Below the pieces are notes generated by a model. That model had not been told where the DNA came from. It searched no databases and saw nothing but the letters and a program-made list of their open reading frames with translations. Positions 6,724 to 7,752 of a stretch of DNA of 7,752 nt are shown here, piece after piece (the stretch's first letter is position 1; each line of letters starts with the position of its first letter). The translations under genes were made by a program, and so were the position numbers. Origin of the DNA: Porphyromonadaceae bacterium UBA7042 (GTDB taxonomy: Bacteria; Bacteroidota; Bacteroidia; Bacteroidales; Muribaculaceae); contig DLAR01000038.1 of the NCBI GenBank assembly GCA_002494015.1, forward strand, positions 1-7,752, written 5' to 3'.

Positions 6724-7674
6724 ATGGCGGTGTTTTATACAGAGACAAGCAAGATGAGCGACCTTATATGTGACGAACCTGCACTGTTGCAGATGATGTG
6801 TCGTTTCGGCATACCGCTCGGGGTCGGAGAGAAAAGTGTCGCCGAAGTGTGTGGCAAGGCAGGGGTTCACACTGAAACTTTCCTTGCTGCCGCGAATTTT
6901 ACCAAATATGGTTCTGACGCGGCTGATTATTTTGCCGACAAGGTATCGGTAGAGGCGTTGGTGTCATATCTTAAACAGGCCCACAATTATTTTCTCGATT
7001 TTCAATTGCCCGCCATACGCCGCAAGTTGCTTGAGGCCATTGTGTGCAGTAACAAGAATGACGTAAACGAGGTTTCCTACCTGATTCTTAAATTTTATGA
7101 CGAATACATGGGGGAAGTGCGCCGTCACATGCAACACGAGAACCGCAACATTTTTACCTATGTGGATGATTTGTTGAAAGGAGTGCGTCGCGCTGATTTT
7201 GAAATCGCTCGGTTTGCCCGCTCCCATGTGGGTATCGACAAGAAACTTCAGGAGCTGAAAAATATCATTATAAAGTATTATACCCCGGGTGATTCTGCCG
7301 ACTTGCTGAATACTGTGCTTTTTGACATATTCATCTGCGAAGATGACCTGCGGCGTCATTGCGAGGTCGAGGACAAGCTGTTTGTCCCTGCCGTGATGAG
7401 GCTCGAAGCTTCGATTGACTCGGTAACGCCTGTGGCCGAGAACGAGGCCAAAAGCACCGACAATGTCTCGGATCGCGAAAAAGAGGTAATCAGCTGCATC
7501 GTCCGCGGGTTGACCAATAAGGAAATTGCCGACAAGCTGAATATCAGTATAAACACTGTGCTGACCCACCGCAAAAACATTTCACGCAAGCTCAACATCC
7601 ATTCGGTCAGCGGTCTTACAATCTACGCCATTGTCAACTCCATTGTGGACATCGCGCAAGTCAAAGTTCAATGA
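6724..7674 (+). CDS. Hemerythrin/RIC-like sensor with LuxR-type DNA-binding domain
   Basis: A 316-aa cytoplasmic protein with no membrane segment or signal peptide. Residues 10-57 resemble the N-terminal DUF542/ScdA_N domain of RIC di-iron repair proteins (RFGIPLGVGEKSVAEVC), but the usual CC pair is replaced by Leu-Gly. Residues about 80-230 form a hemerythrin-like helical bundle with candidate di-iron ligands His87, His135 or His138 with Glu139 (HMQHE), His168, His212 and Glu216 (HCEVEDKLF). Residues 247-309 are a LuxR/GerE helix-turn-helix (SDREKEVISCIVRGLTNKEI, 249-268, then ISINTVLTHRKNIS, 274-287). It is therefore probably a one-component regulator that reads oxygen, NO or iron state and controls transcription. 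The divergent position next to the porin-cytochrome operon makes that operon a likely target. The ATG at 6724 fits the -7 boxes 33 nt upstream; Met11 is a possible alternative. Ligand and targets are inferred. Confidence 0.88.
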   Translation: MAVFYTETSKMSDLICDEPALLQMMCRFGIPLGVGEKSVAEVCGKAGVHTETFLAAANFTKYGSDAADYFADKVSVEALVSYLKQAHNYFLDFQLPAIRRKLLEAIVCSNKNDVNEVSYLILKFYDEYMGEVRRHMQHENRNIFTYVDDLLKGVRRADFEIARFARSHVGIDKKLQELKNIIIKYYTPGDSADLLNTVLFDIFICEDDLRRHCEVEDKLFVPAVMRLEASIDSVTPVAENEAKSTDNVSDREKEVISCIVRGLTNKEIADKLNISINTVLTHRKNISRKLNIHSVSGLTIYAIVNSIVDIAQVKVQ

Positions 7675-7697
7675 CAAGAAAAGAAGTAGGGTCGGTT

Positions 7698-7721
7698 ACA
7701 CAAATTTTTGTATCTTTGTGT
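7698..7721 (+). promoter_or_regulatory. -7-like box within a small inverted repeat after the regulator
   Basis: TATCTTTG (7711-7718) matches the TAnnTTTG -7 consensus and may drive a gene beyond the right edge; no -33 TTG lies at the usual distance. It overlaps an inverted repeat ACACAAA (7698-7704) / TTTGTGT (7715-7721), which could instead be a weak terminator for the regulator gene. The two readings cannot be separated here. Confidence 0.35.
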
Positions 7722-7724
7722 TTC

Positions 7725-7752
7725 TTAGAGGGTGTTTCATAACAAATGTTAA
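7725..7752 (+). repeat. Right copy of the 28-bp flanking inverted repeat
   Basis: Begins TTAGAGGGTGTTTCATAACA and ends ATGTTAA; it differs from the left copy (46-73, minus strand) at two positions. The palindrome TAACA-N2-TGTTA (7740-7751) is kept, one difference falling in its 2-nt spacer. The match runs to the last base of the window and may continue beyond it. It lies 7 nt downstream of a -7-like box, so it could be part of a transcript leader, or the edge of a mobile element starting here. Confidence 0.6.

Noticed and set aside
1..7752. Composite transposon formed by the flanking repeats
   Set aside because: There is no transposase gene or fragment inside the window, and if the repeats are IS ends their bodies would lie outside it, so nothing here shows a mobile unit.
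1..7752. CRISPR array, tRNA, rRNA or riboswitch
   Set aside because: No regularly spaced direct repeats, cloverleaf or conserved RNA motif was seen; the window is nearly all protein coding.

Overview
The window looks like a piece of a Bacteroidales genome, perhaps from a gut lineage such as Muribaculaceae (family-level guess, not proven). The reasons are AT-rich intergenic spaces with Bacteroidetes-type -7 boxes (TAnnTTTG), A-rich leaders without Shine-Dalgarno sequences, lipoproteins whose lipid-bearing Cys is followed by Ser-Asp-Asp, and protein families in their Bacteroidetes versions.

Layout: four genes run leftward on the minus strand from about 6508 to 82. In transcription order they are a 430-aa outer-membrane beta-barrel protein (6508-5216), a 390-aa imelysin-like lipoprotein (5170-3998), a 547-aa di-heme c-type cytochrome lipoprotein of the DUF1111/DHOR family (3986-2343), and a 724-aa fused ResB/CcsA cytochrome c synthase (2256-82). 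Gaps are 45, 11 and 86 nt; the last holds a long perfect inverted repeat. Diverging from this set across a 215-nt intergenic region is a plus-strand gene (6724-7674) for a hemerythrin/RIC-like domain joined to a LuxR-type DNA-binding domain. Both sides of that region carry -7 promoter boxes. No intergenic stretch exceeds 300 nt, and no RNA gene, CRISPR array or transposase gene is seen.

How it may work together (inference): the synthase attaches heme to the two CxxCH sites of the DHOR cytochrome. The cytochrome and the imelysin protein carry signals that in Bacteroidetes send lipoproteins to the cell surface, so they could sit next to the porin-like barrel and act on an extracellular metal or redox substrate, most plausibly iron. 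The divergent regulator could sense oxygen, nitric oxide or iron status through its di-iron-type bundle. No inner-membrane metal permease is present, so the module is either incomplete here or does something other than classical uptake.

A 28-bp imperfect inverted repeat (26/28 identical) lies near both ends of the window (46-73 and 7725-7752). It brackets the five genes and contains the palindrome TAACA-N2-TGTTA in both copies.
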